Shown here one piece after another: positions 19,164-27,661 of a DNA stretch of 64,000 nt. The first letter of the stretch is position 1. Every line of letters starts with the position of its first letter. Both the position numbers and the translations under genes were made by a program. The stretch spans positions 5,146,001-5,210,000 of the forward strand of contig NZ_CP059693.1 of NCBI RefSeq assembly GCF_028657945.1. Direction: 5' to 3'. This DNA comes from Thalassomonas haliotis. GTDB taxonomy: Bacteria; Pseudomonadota; Gammaproteobacteria; Enterobacterales; Alteromonadaceae. The notes under the pieces were generated by a model. That model made no database searches, was not told where the DNA came from, and saw only the letters and a program-made list of their open reading frames with translations.

Positions 19164-21731
19164 TTAGATTTCAGCCAGATTTTCAACGTTTGAGCGAACC
19201 CCGGCCACATTGGCGCTGCTTTGTCCGTATAACCCAAACAGCTGTGCGCTGATGCTCTCGGCATTGGCGGGTTTGCAGTATAAATACCCCTGCATAACCG
19301 AACAGCCTTTTTTGGTGAGAAAATCCACCTGTTCCCGGGTTTCAACTCCTTCGGCGACGATACCGAGATTAAGCCCCTGTGCCATGGCGATAATGGTTGC
19401 CACTATCTGGCATTCCTGCTGATCAAAAGGTAATTTACGGACAAAACCGGCATCGATTTTTAAGGTATCGAACGGCAATTGGGTAAGATAACTCAGGGCG
19501 GAAAAACCGGTGCCGAAATCATCGATGGAGTTTTTAATGCCCAGCTCATTGGCCTGGGTCAAGGTTTTACTGGCCTGCTCGATATTTTCAATCAGGCAGC
19601 CTTCGGTAACTTCCAGGGTTAATAACCTGGGATCTAAACCGGTTTCCTTCAACGCCAGTTTGATCGACTTGATCAAGTCATGACGAAAATGCAGGGCGGA
19701 GATATTCACCGACACCCTGACATCTTCCAGACCCAGCCGTTGCCAGAGCTTTCTTTGCTTACAGGCCTGGCGCAATACCCAGCGGTCGATATCGACAATG
19801 ATGCCGATTTCTTCCGCCATAGGAATAAAATAGGCGGGCGAAACATAACCTAACTCAGGATGATTCCAGCGTAACAAGGCTTCAATGCCCACCACCTGGC
19901 CGCTGATACTGTCAAACTGCAGCTGGTAAAACAGCTCAAATTCATCCTGCTGCAGGGCGCTGCGCAGGTAGTTTTGCGTCAGCAAGCGGTCCATCGCCAC
20001 CACATTCATTTCCGCGGTATAAAGCTGGTATGAATTTCTGCCGCTGTCTTTGGCCTTATACATGGCAATATCGGCATGTTTAAGCAAGGTATCCGTATCT
20101 TGCCCGTCTTCGGGATAAATCGCCACGCCGATTGACGGGGTAACATGCAGTTTTTTCGACTCCAGCTCATAAGGCTGACTCAGCACCTTACTGATGCGCT
20201 CGACCACAGAAACCACGTCTTTGACACAGTCCATTTCCGTTAAAAGCAAGACAAACTCATCACCGCCAAAACGGGACACGGTATCGCCTTCTTTGAGGCT
20301 GGCATTGAGACGATTCGATACCGCTTTTAATAATTCATCGCCGACTTTATGCCCCAGACTGTCGTTGATCTGCTTAAAGCGATCTAAGTCCAGAAACAAT
20401 ACCGCCGCCTGTTGCTGGTTTCTGTGGGCGGTGGACAGGGCGATTTCAAACCTGTCGTTGAACAGGCGCCGGTTGGGCAAACCGGTAAGGTCGTCAAAAA
20501 ACGCCAACGCATGGATTTTATTTTCACTGACCTTACGGTCGGTAATATCGCTGAAAATGGCGGCGAATAAATGCTCGCTTTCATCATCCTGGTCTATCTG
20601 CACTATGGTCAGCCATTCAGGATAAATATCGCCATTTTTCTTTTTGTTCCATATCTCCCCCTGCCACATGCGGTTTTCGGCTATAGCCCGCCACATTTCC
20701 CGGTAAAAGCTTTCATCATGGCGTCCTGAGCTGAGCAAACTGGCCGGCTGGCCTATGGCTTCGGCTTCGCTATAACCGGTGAGCTTGGTAAAAGCCGAGT
20801 TCACCGACAAGATCTGGCCGCTGGCATCGGTAACCATGATGCTGTCGAGGGAAGCTTCGATAATTTTTTCGGCAAAATACAGGCTTTTTTTCGACTCGCG
20901 CAGGGCGTCATCGCGCTCCGTTAAAATGGTTTCCAGCTTTTGCACATAGGCAATTTCAATATCCGACAAAATGTGCTGCAAAGATAAAATACCGACAATT
21001 TCACTGACACTGTTAGTCACCACCAGATGGCGAATGTTGTTTTGTTTAATGGTGATATACGCCTGATGCAGGGTATCTTCATCATGTATGGTCACCAAAG
21101 GATAAGCGGCATAAAACCAGGCATCGCGGTCCTGGTGTTTCTCCGCGAGAATTTTCAGCAAATCCCGCTCGGTAATAATGCCGTATTCGCCGCTTTGTTC
21201 ATCTTTGACCAGCGCCGACGAACTCTTATATTCCGCCATGGCTTCGGCAATTCTGCTCACCGGCAGTTGCCCGCTGATCACGGGTATCCTGGAGTTGTAG
21301 TTGTCTTTTATTTTTCTTAGCTGCAGATAATGTTCGATTCCCTGCTTTTTAATTACATCCGTTTGATTCACTATGCCTATCGCCTGATCATTTTCATCCA
21401 CTACCAGTAAATGACGTACGCGCTGCCGATAAAAGGTCATAATGATCTTTTGTAATGGGGTCTCGGCCTTTATGGTCAGCACTGGGGTACTCATAAACCG
21501 CTTGATCGGGCTGTCAAAATAACCTTGCTGCTCAAAGGATAATTTGGCGCAGTCGGCTTCAGTCCAGATGCCGATAGTTTTACCATCCTGCTCTATCAAA
21601 ATAGAGCTGGTTTTGTGGGCTCGGATCAACTGTGCCGCCGTGCACAAAGAAGTGTCCGGCGCACAGGACAACAAGTTTTTTTGTGCCAAATGAGAAGCTG
21701 TTAATGTGCTTTTATTACTCACCAAAGTCAT
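19164..21731 (-). CDS. CBS-PAS-GGDEF-EAL cyclic-di-GMP turnover protein
   Basis: Cytoplasmic 855-residue signalling protein. Two CBS pairs (about 10-130 and 145-265) suggest adenylate-ligand sensing. A short coiled segment leads to a PAS domain (about 290-400). A diguanylate cyclase domain (about 410-570) keeps DDLTGLPNR and an intact GGDEF, but the inhibitory RxxD site before it reads KEGD. The phosphodiesterase domain (about 590-835) keeps EALLRW, the NIS asparagine, EVTE, DDFGTGF, LKID and AEGVET, so both activities are possible. No membrane segment. It may act on c-di-GMP-dependent functions such as the MshE motor encoded in this window, but nothing here shows a direct link. Confidence 0.93.
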   Translation of the reverse strand: MTLVSNKSTLTASHLAQKNLLSCAPDTSLCTAAQLIRAHKTSSILIEQDGKTIGIWTEADCAKLSFEQQGYFDSPIKRFMSTPVLTIKAETPLQKIIMTFYRQRVRHLLVVDENDQAIGIVNQTDVIKKQGIEHYLQLRKIKDNYNSRIPVISGQLPVSRIAEAMAEYKSSSALVKDEQSGEYGIITERDLLKILAEKHQDRDAWFYAAYPLVTIHDEDTLHQAYITIKQNNIRHLVVTNSVSEIVGILSLQHILSDIEIAYVQKLETILTERDDALRESKKSLYFAEKIIEASLDSIMVTDASGQILSVNSAFTKLTGYSEAEAIGQPASLLSSGRHDESFYREMWRAIAENRMWQGEIWNKKKNGDIYPEWLTIVQIDQDDESEHLFAAIFSDITDRKVSENKIHALAFFDDLTGLPNRRLFNDRFEIALSTAHRNQQQAAVLFLDLDRFKQINDSLGHKVGDELLKAVSNRLNASLKEGDTVSRFGGDEFVLLLTEMDCVKDVVSVVERISKVLSQPYELESKKLHVTPSIGVAIYPEDGQDTDTLLKHADIAMYKAKDSGRNSYQLYTAEMNVVAMDRLLTQNYLRSALQQDEFELFYQLQFDSISGQVVGIEALLRWNHPELGYVSPAYFIPMAEEIGIIVDIDRWVLRQACKQRKLWQRLGLEDVRVSVNISALHFRHDLIKSIKLALKETGLDPRLLTLEVTEGCLIENIEQASKTLTQANELGIKNSIDDFGTGFSALSYLTQLPFDTLKIDAGFVRKLPFDQQECQIVATIIAMAQGLNLGIVAEGVETREQVDFLTKKGCSVMQGYLYCKPANAESISAQLFGLYGQSSANVAGVRSNVENLAEI

Positions 21732-21941
21732 ACGTTTATTTTCTGATAAAATTTACCGCAGTGTTTTATACCAGTTTTAAAAAGCAAGCGATTTGATCTG
21801 TATCAAGACACTCGAAATCAAACCTCCACGGCTTTCCCCGGGAAGAATTCAGTCAGCCGCCAAAGCAAAGAAAGGCAAATACTGTGAAATATCTAATTTC
21901 ACTGATAGCGTCGACCGATATTTTCGCCTATGATATTGGCA

Positions 21942-21947
21942 TATAAT
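21942..21947 (+). promoter_or_regulatory. Candidate -10 box for the small membrane protein gene
   Basis: A perfect TATAAT hexamer ends 18 bp before the small gene at 21966. The -35 region is unclear, so this is only a candidate. Confidence 0.35.
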
Positions 21948-21965
21948 AAATAACCAGTTAACTTT

Positions 21966-22136
21966 ATGATAAAGTTCTTCATTTTATTACCTATTCTTAT
22001 GTGCGGTATCTGGTGGTGGTACCTGACAGAGAAGGGGTATACCGTCAAAGACGGCCTGAGGGGATTTGCTTACATTATCTCGTTCAATGCGATTATTATC
22101 GGTTTTTTTATCCTGATGATCTTTGTTACCCACTAA
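21966..22136 (+). CDS. Small membrane protein, 56 residues
   Basis: An open frame of 56 codons starts with MIKFFILLPILMCGIWWWYL and ends IIIGFFILMIFVTH. It consists of two membrane helices (about 3-20 and 36-54) joined by a short charged turn (TEKGYTVKDGLRG). It begins 18 bp after a TATAAT box and ends at a hairpin that includes its stop codon, so it looks like a self-contained small gene. I do not recognise a function. It is too short to be found by length-limited searches. Confidence 0.65.
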   Translation: MIKFFILLPILMCGIWWWYLTEKGYTVKDGLRGFAYIISFNAIIIGFFILMIFVTH

Positions 22137-22161
22137 GGTGACAATCGTTTTATTGTCACCT
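22136..22161. terminator. Hairpin after the small membrane protein gene
   Basis: Perfect 10-bp stem AGGTGACAAT / ATTGTCACCT with a 6-nt loop, starting at the last base of the TAA stop. The T content after the stem is modest. It lies between convergent genes and probably terminates the small gene. Confidence 0.65.
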
Positions 22162-22198
22162 GCTTTAGCACTAAATTGAGAGGCAAACGCCTGATCCG

Positions 22199-23248
22199 TT
22201 AATCCTTGAGCGCCATTTGCTGCCAGACCTGCTCAACACTGATCGGCTCAAACTTCTCCTGATTAAACGCCTGTTGGCAAAGCCGGTATATCGCCTTGTT
22301 ATAGGGCGCCTCAACATTAAACTTCTCCGCCAGTTCAAGCAAATAACCATTGATACCGTCAAGCTCATTATCGCTGCGGCCATTTTGGATAATATCCTGG
22401 GCCATGGAACTGACCACCATCTTCTTAACGTTTTTATTAAACACCCTACGGGTTAAAAACTGCGGCAACTTGGCGCTGGCGCTGATAATAAACCAGCTGG
22501 GAATATCCCCGACCTTGCATTCCCTATGTCCCGAGGCTTTGACGATTTTTACCCCTTCATAGGTCAGCTGACTGAGGATTTTCTGAAACAGGGACGGATG
22601 ATCAATTTCCCGATAGCCCAACCCCATCAAGGTAGTAAAAGAATTGGTAAGGTTAATGATCATTTTCGACAATGCCGCATCCTGAAAATGCCGGCTGGCA
22701 ATCGCCTCTACCCCCAAATTAAACACTGAGGTAACCAGTTCGACTTCCGCTTGCCGGCTATTGTCCGGCGTACCGAAAATAAAAGGCCCCCTGGCCTGGT
22801 AACCGACCACGCCGGGTTCATCGAGCCAGGCATTAAAACTGATGATGCCATAGACCAGCTTAGGGAAGTATTTAGGCAGTATTTGCTGGTTTTCCACACC
22901 GTTTTGCAGTCCGACCACCAAAATATCTTTGAGGGCCTGTTCACCGTAAACATCCAGTATTGCCCGGGACAAAACGTCCAAACTGTAATTTTTTACACAC
23001 AATAAAATAATATCCGGTTTAGGACACTCCTGAAGGCTGGCTAGGGTATTTACCCGGGTATTTTCGCTTTTTTGTTTATGGTGCTGCAAATAGGAACTGA
23101 CGCCTTTTTCTTTGATCGCTTTAAGGGTTTCTCCCTGATCTAACACATAAAAATGTTTAAGCTTGGCGGCTAACCAGGCGGCAATAGTCGCGCCTACGGC
23201 ACCGGCGCCGACAAGTAAAACGGTTTGTTGTTTAAATGAAGCTGACAT
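22199..23248 (-). CDS. Ketopantoate reductase family protein (PanE/ApbA-like)
   Basis: NADPH-dependent 2-dehydropantoate 2-reductase family. The N-terminal Rossmann motif VLLVGAGAVGATIAAWLA is followed by IILLCVKNYSLD and the conserved GLQNGVEN. A catalytic lysine in the C-terminal domain is likely in the SKMIINLTNS segment (K..I.N motif), and the SSMAQDIIQNGRSDNELDGINGYL region matches the family's S-D-x-x-x-hydrophobic pattern. The ATG at 23248 has AGGAAAGG just upstream; the preceding codon is GTG. It may be panE for pantothenate synthesis or one of several divergent paralogues with other substrates. Confidence 0.85.
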   Translation of the reverse strand: MSASFKQQTVLLVGAGAVGATIAAWLAAKLKHFYVLDQGETLKAIKEKGVSSYLQHHKQKSENTRVNTLASLQECPKPDIILLCVKNYSLDVLSRAILDVYGEQALKDILVVGLQNGVENQQILPKYFPKLVYGIISFNAWLDEPGVVGYQARGPFIFGTPDNSRQAEVELVTSVFNLGVEAIASRHFQDAALSKMIINLTNSFTTLMGLGYREIDHPSLFQKILSQLTYEGVKIVKASGHRECKVGDIPSWFIISASAKLPQFLTRRVFNKNVKKMVVSSMAQDIIQNGRSDNELDGINGYLLELAEKFNVEAPYNKAIYRLCQQAFNQEKFEPISVEQVWQQMALKD

Positions 23249-23310
23249 CACACCTTTCCTGTTAGTAACGGTTTTTTACGGGTAAACTTTTACCGGCCCA
23301 GCAATGCTGT

Positions 23311-24207
23311 TCACAATTCAAGCTGGCCGGTGAAAGTAAACGGCGCCTGATAATCCTCATTGGGTAAATCGAAACAGGCATTCATATGATGGGCATAGCG
23401 GAACTGGAACGGCTGAGGTTCGATGTTCAACTTCCTGAGCATATCGCCATAACGGCCTTCGCCTATTTTCAGCACGCCCGGATCTGAGCCGCCGGTTTTC
23501 CATAACCGGTTCATGTATTTATTAACATTAAAATCCCCCTTAAACTGGGTCGGGCTTTGCAGCAACTGCTGCTCCAAGCGGGAATAAAGATTAGAACGAA
23601 CATCAAAATGCGTGGCTTTGCCTGTTGTCGGTACTTCCAGGGAAAAGTAGGCCTTGCCCTCTTCATCCGTCGCCCGGGTTTTAGATATGCCGTCTTCAAC
23701 CTTAATCTCAACGGTATCTACTACCTTAGGCAGGCCCCAAATCTTATTGCCGCGGATACGGTTTTCCAGCGAGGTCACCGGCATATGAAAGACGTAATAA
23801 CCGAACTTGCTAAAACCGTCCATAACCATAGGCAGCACCGGGATATTCACTGTTGGATCCACCATCACAGGTATGGTCATGGCAATTTCATTATACGGGG
23901 CAATCCCCATCACATTCTGGTATTCATAACAGGAGAAAGTCACTAATGCCCTGCCCTTTGGCATAACCACAGGTTTCATTTTCGGGTGAGGCAACATCTG
24001 CTGCGCCGCCTGATAATCACAAAGAAACACCCCGATGGCACAGGTCACATTGCCGTAAAAGGTCGGGAATTGATAATCTTTACTGATAGCGTCATTAAGC
24101 TGCAGCGGCTGCTTGTTCTTACGCAAGGTAAACTGCTGAAAGAAACTGTCGCTAAACAACTCTTCATTGGCGAGCAGTTCTTGCTCCAGGGTATTGTTAG
24201 GTTGCAT
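23311..24207 (-). CDS. Acetoacetate decarboxylase family protein
   Basis: Resembles the acetoacetate decarboxylase (ADC) fold family: an RGNKIWGLPKVVDTVEI segment corresponds to the loop that carries the Schiff-base lysine in ADC, but only one lysine is present instead of the usual Lys-Lys pair. The 299-residue protein is otherwise soluble, with no signal peptide. I chose ATG 24207 because a clear GAGG site sits about seven bases upstream. It is divergent from a LuxR-type regulator and 60 bp from the reductase gene, so the three may form one metabolic module. The substrate is unknown; ADC-family members also act on other oxo-acids. Confidence 0.8.
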   Translation of the reverse strand: MQPNNTLEQELLANEELFSDSFFQQFTLRKNKQPLQLNDAISKDYQFPTFYGNVTCAIGVFLCDYQAAQQMLPHPKMKPVVMPKGRALVTFSCYEYQNVMGIAPYNEIAMTIPVMVDPTVNIPVLPMVMDGFSKFGYYVFHMPVTSLENRIRGNKIWGLPKVVDTVEIKVEDGISKTRATDEEGKAYFSLEVPTTGKATHFDVRSNLYSRLEQQLLQSPTQFKGDFNVNKYMNRLWKTGGSDPGVLKIGEGRYGDMLRKLNIEPQPFQFRYAHHMNACFDLPNEDYQAPFTFTGQLEL

Positions 24208-24433
24208 AAAATTCCTCAGGTGCCGCAATGCTTTAAACCATGAGCCAAGTCACGGCGCTCAAAGATCCGGCGTTAACATCTTGATGGTGCCAGTATCGCC
24301 AAAAAAACCGGCCAGAAGAATAGTAGATATAACCTAACCTGGAGTTGACAAAAAGTAGCCATCAATGAGCGGAATGTTTATTATCTGGATATAAAAATAA
24401 CCATATAACAACAAGGCGCCAGGAACTGTATAT

Positions 24434-25414
24434 ATGCCCGACTCACGCACACTGGACGAATTTATCAGTCATTTATACCGCTCGGCCACCCGCATTCCCC
24501 CGAACCAATACCGGGAGTGGGCACTGGAACAATTAAGCCGGGTGATAGATTTTGACGCCGCCTTCTGGGGTACCGGCAATGAAGCCAATATCAATTTTCA
24601 TTATGTCACCCAGGTCGGCCTGGACAAGCAATATGCCAAACGTTTAAAAGCCACCATGGAGATCAACCCGATACGCGATGCGGTGATCAATAATCTGGGT
24701 AAACCGGTGGATATGTCTGAAGTAATTGACGATAAAGCTTTTTTTCAGTCTCCTTTGTACAAGAAATTATTCCAGCCCTATGGTATTAAACGTATCCTGG
24801 CCTCGGGACATTTGGACGGCAAAAATGGCCTCTATACCTTGTTAAGCCTGTATCGTTTCGACCGGGAGCATGTTTTTACCGAACAGGAACGGGAGCTGCA
24901 ACAGCACCTTATTTTTCATCTGGTTTCTGCGGTTTCCCATGCCTTTTTCCTGCACCTGCGTGTCGGGGATGAATTACAACAAACGGTCGATCAGGCAACT
25001 TCCGCCATCTGCGATCAGCAAGGCTGTTTCCACGAAGTTCAGCCGCGTTTTGTCGCCCTGCTCAACGAACACTTTCCCGAGCGCGGCACAACTTTGCCTT
25101 TTCCATTACCCAAACTCAGTGCCAATGAAAGCAAAACCATAGATGTGGGTCAGCTGGCGGTCAGCTTAAAACCTATGGGGGAGTTGATTATTGTCAGCCT
25201 GCGCCCCTTAGGACCTTTAGATCAGTTAAGCAAGCGTGAGCAGGAAATTGTTGAATTTATCTGTAAGGGTTTGTCGTTTAAAGAAGTCGCCAAGTCTCTT
25301 TCCCTGGCACCTTCTACCGTTTCCAACCACCTCTATCGGGTGTATGACAAACTAGGGATTTCCAGCCGCACCGAGCTGGCACAACTGGTCAGCGGCCAAA
25401 AAAATGAAGCTTAA
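24434..25414 (+). CDS. LuxR-family transcriptional regulator
   Basis: 326-residue regulator with a C-terminal LuxR-type helix-turn-helix (about 255-318: LSKREQEIVEFICKGLSFKEVAKSL, then STVSNHLYRVYDKLG). The N-terminal 250 residues form an unrecognised, possibly GAF/PAS-like sensory region (INPIRDAVINNLGKPVDMSEV). It does not look like an acyl-homoserine-lactone-binding domain, and no receiver phosphorylation site is visible. Divergent from the ADC-family gene across about 226 bp, which suggests it controls that gene. Confidence 0.88.
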   Translation: MPDSRTLDEFISHLYRSATRIPPNQYREWALEQLSRVIDFDAAFWGTGNEANINFHYVTQVGLDKQYAKRLKATMEINPIRDAVINNLGKPVDMSEVIDDKAFFQSPLYKKLFQPYGIKRILASGHLDGKNGLYTLLSLYRFDREHVFTEQERELQQHLIFHLVSAVSHAFFLHLRVGDELQQTVDQATSAICDQQGCFHEVQPRFVALLNEHFPERGTTLPFPLPKLSANESKTIDVGQLAVSLKPMGELIIVSLRPLGPLDQLSKREQEIVEFICKGLSFKEVAKSLSLAPSTVSNHLYRVYDKLGISSRTELAQLVSGQKNEA

Positions 25415-25425
25415 CGGTTATCTGG

Positions 25426-25485
25426 CTCAGCCGAACTAAGCCGAAATAAGCCGAAATAAGCCGAACTCAGCTCAACTTAGCCGCC
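25426..25485. repeat. Six degenerate 10-bp tandem repeats at the folK/luxR 3' junction
   Basis: Units CTCAGCCGAA, CTAAGCCGAA, ATAAGCCGAA (twice), CTCAGCTCAA and CTTAGCCGCC follow directly. They run across the convergent gene ends and encode the last residues and stop of FolK. Confidence 0.7.
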
Positions 25486-25847
25486 AGTTCATCGACAACT
25501 TTTTTGACAAAGTCATATTTGAAGTAGTCGTCGTCTACTATGTCCTGATCGATTTTAACTATATCTAAATCTATGGTGCGCGGGCCGTTTTTATTGGCGG
25601 TGCGCACCCGGCCAAGTTTGGCTTCGATATCGCGTAAATGGCTTTTTAACGCCGCGCCATCAAGAGGGCTTCGAAACGAAAACGCGGTATTGATAAAGTC
25701 TGCCTGCTCGGTAAACCCCACTGCCTTGGTATGCAGCAAAGTGGCGATATCCGCCTGTGCATCCATTTTTTTTATTAAGGAAAATGCCTGCTGAATATGT
25801 ATTTCCGGCTTTATATTAGAGCCTACGGCAACAATATAAACGGCCAT
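25467..25847 (-). CDS. folK: Short FolK-type pterin pyrophosphokinase
   Basis: 2-amino-4-hydroxy-6-hydroxymethyldihydropteridine pyrophosphokinase family, which activates the pterin for dihydropteroate synthesis. Motifs: YIVAVGSNI at the N-terminus, FINTAFSFRSPLD, GRVRTANKNGPRTIDLDIV with the metal-binding DLD. At 126 residues it is shorter than the roughly 160-residue E. coli enzyme: it stops soon after a DFVKKVVDEL segment and lacks the usual C-terminal part. It is either a compact variant or a second, specialised copy. The start overlaps the folX stop (TGATG). Last gene of the fol cluster. Confidence 0.87.
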   Translation of the reverse strand: MAVYIVAVGSNIKPEIHIQQAFSLIKKMDAQADIATLLHTKAVGFTEQADFINTAFSFRSPLDGAALKSHLRDIEAKLGRVRTANKNGPRTIDLDIVKIDQDIVDDDYFKYDFVKKVVDELAAKLS

Positions 25848-26197
25848 CAGGCAGAGCGCTCGGCAGTAACGGAAACATTTTTGGCGTAACGTAATGCCCC
25901 GGGCTTGGCGATCTTCATTTTCGCATGTGAAACGCCATCAAAGCCAAGTACCACTTCCAGCAGGATCCCCAATAAACGTTCTATGGTGTTATAACTGGAG
26001 TTTTCCACCACGGACAAGATTTTTTTATTGATGGTGCGGTAGTTCACACAATCGTCAATTTCATCACTAAGCATGGCCTTGGAAATATCAACATCAAGCC
26101 AGTAGTCAATCAGGATTTTTTGCTTGTGTTCACGCTCTTCCGCCGTGATCCCCAAGATGGTATAAATTTCTAATTCTTCAACATATATGGTGGACAT
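25847..26197 (-). CDS. folX: Dihydroneopterin triphosphate 2'-epimerase / FolB-like protein FolX
   Basis: Member of the FolB/FolX fold family (116 residues), which acts on dihydroneopterin compounds. Landmarks are [23 protein letters not shown], the CVNYRTINKKI segment and KIAKPGALRYAKNVSV. The presence of folM directly upstream favours FolX (epimerisation to the monapterin form) over the aldolase FolB, but the sequence alone does not settle it. The start lies 28 bp inside folM. Confidence 0.85.
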   Translation of the reverse strand: MSTIYVEELEIYTILGITAEEREHKQKILIDYWLDVDISKAMLSDEIDDCVNYRTINKKILSVVENSSYNTIERLLGILLEVVLGFDGVSHAKMKIAKPGALRYAKNVSVTAERSA

Positions 26198-26919
26198 TGT
26201 AGATGGCTCCCTCCGTCAATATTAATGGTTTCTCCGGTAATAGATTGATTATTTTGTAAAAATTCAATCGCCGAAAATAGGTCGTTTAACGGCACTTTAG
26301 CCTGTAATAAGTTAATGTCTTTATGCTCCGGGCCGCCGTCAACGGCATCTATCGCCTCAAGTACAAAACCCGGTGCTAGCGCATTTACCCTAACCTTAGG
26401 GGCACATTCTATTGCCGCCAGCCCGGTTAAGGTTTCCAGGGCTTTTTTGGCGATAAAATACGCCGATTTCCCGGTATAACGGTGCGCCAGATTCGCATCT
26501 AAGATATTGATGATCTGAGCCGGTTGCCCGTTTTGACATTTCATCATTTCCTGGATCAGCAGCCAGGGGCTGGTGAGGTGAACATGCATATGGGCCTGGA
26601 TTTGGGCTAAAGAGGACTCAAGCAAAGTCCCCTGCTCGAATATAGAGGCATTATTGATCAATAAATCAAGCTGCGGCACCTGGCTGCGCAGGCTTTGAAA
26701 AGCCGTGGCCAGGCCTTGCGGCTCGGCTAAGTCTGCCTGCCACAACACCAGCTGAACATCATGCTGCTCCAGCTGCTGTTTTAACGCCAGTGCCGCCGTT
26801 TGCGACTGATGATAATGCAGGACAAGATTATAACCTGCCTTGGCAAGGCGCTGGTTAAAGTAGGCGCCGATACGCTGGGCGCCGCCGGTTACCAGGGCCC
26901 AGGGGCCGTTATTGGTCAT
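26170..26919 (-). CDS. folM: Dihydromonapterin reductase FolM (short-chain dehydrogenase)
   Basis: NADPH-dependent pterin reductase of the short-chain dehydrogenase superfamily. It has the TGGAQRIG cofactor motif typical of the FolM/pteridine reductase branch, the LLINNASIF stretch and the catalytic YxxxK ([10 protein letters not shown]). The C-terminal part contains [14 protein letters not shown]. FolM reduces dihydromonapterin to tetrahydromonapterin, the cofactor used by some bacterial phenylalanine hydroxylases. It overlaps folE by four bases (ATGA) and folX by 28 bases, so the genes are tightly coupled. Confidence 0.9.
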   Translation of the reverse strand: MTNNGPWALVTGGAQRIGAYFNQRLAKAGYNLVLHYHQSQTAALALKQQLEQHDVQLVLWQADLAEPQGLATAFQSLRSQVPQLDLLINNASIFEQGTLLESSLAQIQAHMHVHLTSPWLLIQEMMKCQNGQPAQIINILDANLAHRYTGKSAYFIAKKALETLTGLAAIECAPKVRVNALAPGFVLEAIDAVDGGPEHKDINLLQAKVPLNDLFSAIEFLQNNQSITGETINIDGGSHLQCPPYMLKN

Positions 26920-27521
26920 GCTTTAATCAGCTGTAAAAATTCCGCCCGGGTATCTTTGTCTTTCATAAAAGATCCCAGCATGCAGGAGGTTTTCATTTCC
27001 GAGTTTTGCTTTTCCACGCCGCGCATTCTCATGCATAGGTGGGAGGCTTCTACCACCACCCCGACTCCTTTAGCACCGGTAACCTCCATAATGGCATTGG
27101 CAATTTCCTGGGTCAGATTTTCCTGGATCTGTAAACGGCGGGCATACATATCGACAATACGCGCCAGCTTGGACAAGCCCAACACTTTACCGTTGGGGAT
27201 ATAACCTATATGACAACGCCCGGTAAAAGGCAACATATGGTGCTCGCATAAGGAATATAACTCGATATGATCCACCACCACCATAGAATCGCAGTCAGAG
27301 CTAAATAACGCGCCGTTAATAACGGTATCTAAATCTTGCTCATAACCCCGGGTAAGATATTTCAGTGCTTTTGCTGCCCGGCTGGGGGTATCGACTAATC
27401 CTTCACGCTGCGGGTCTTCACCTATTGCCGTGATAATGCTGTGAAATTCCTGCTCCATTGACTGCTCACCCTGAAGATTTTCATCTGCTTCACTGGCAAC
27501 AGCTTTTAATTGTTGGTCCAT
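26916..27521 (-). CDS. folE: GTP cyclohydrolase I FolE
   Basis: Converts GTP to dihydroneopterin triphosphate, the first step of pterin synthesis. The 201-residue enzyme shows the zinc-site motif [19 protein letters not shown], the [19 protein letters not shown] stretch and [17 protein letters not shown], as in zinc-type FolE. The N-terminal 20 residues are variable and an internal ATG (MEQEFHS) is possible. First gene of folE-folM-folX-folK. Confidence 0.95.
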   Translation of the reverse strand: MDQQLKAVASEADENLQGEQSMEQEFHSIITAIGEDPQREGLVDTPSRAAKALKYLTRGYEQDLDTVINGALFSSDCDSMVVVDHIELYSLCEHHMLPFTGRCHIGYIPNGKVLGLSKLARIVDMYARRLQIQENLTQEIANAIMEVTGAKGVGVVVEASHLCMRMRGVEKQNSEMKTSCMLGSFMKDKDTRAEFLQLIKA

Positions 27522-27661
27522 CTTTTGTTTACTTATTTCTTTGATTTTTCCTCATGATACGGCAATTACCGGGCCGGTTCAAAGCCGTTCGGCCAATATT
27601 TCATTTTTGTCATCCTTTGATGACCAGGGGTTGAACAGGAAAAATACTGGGTCAGGCCGGC

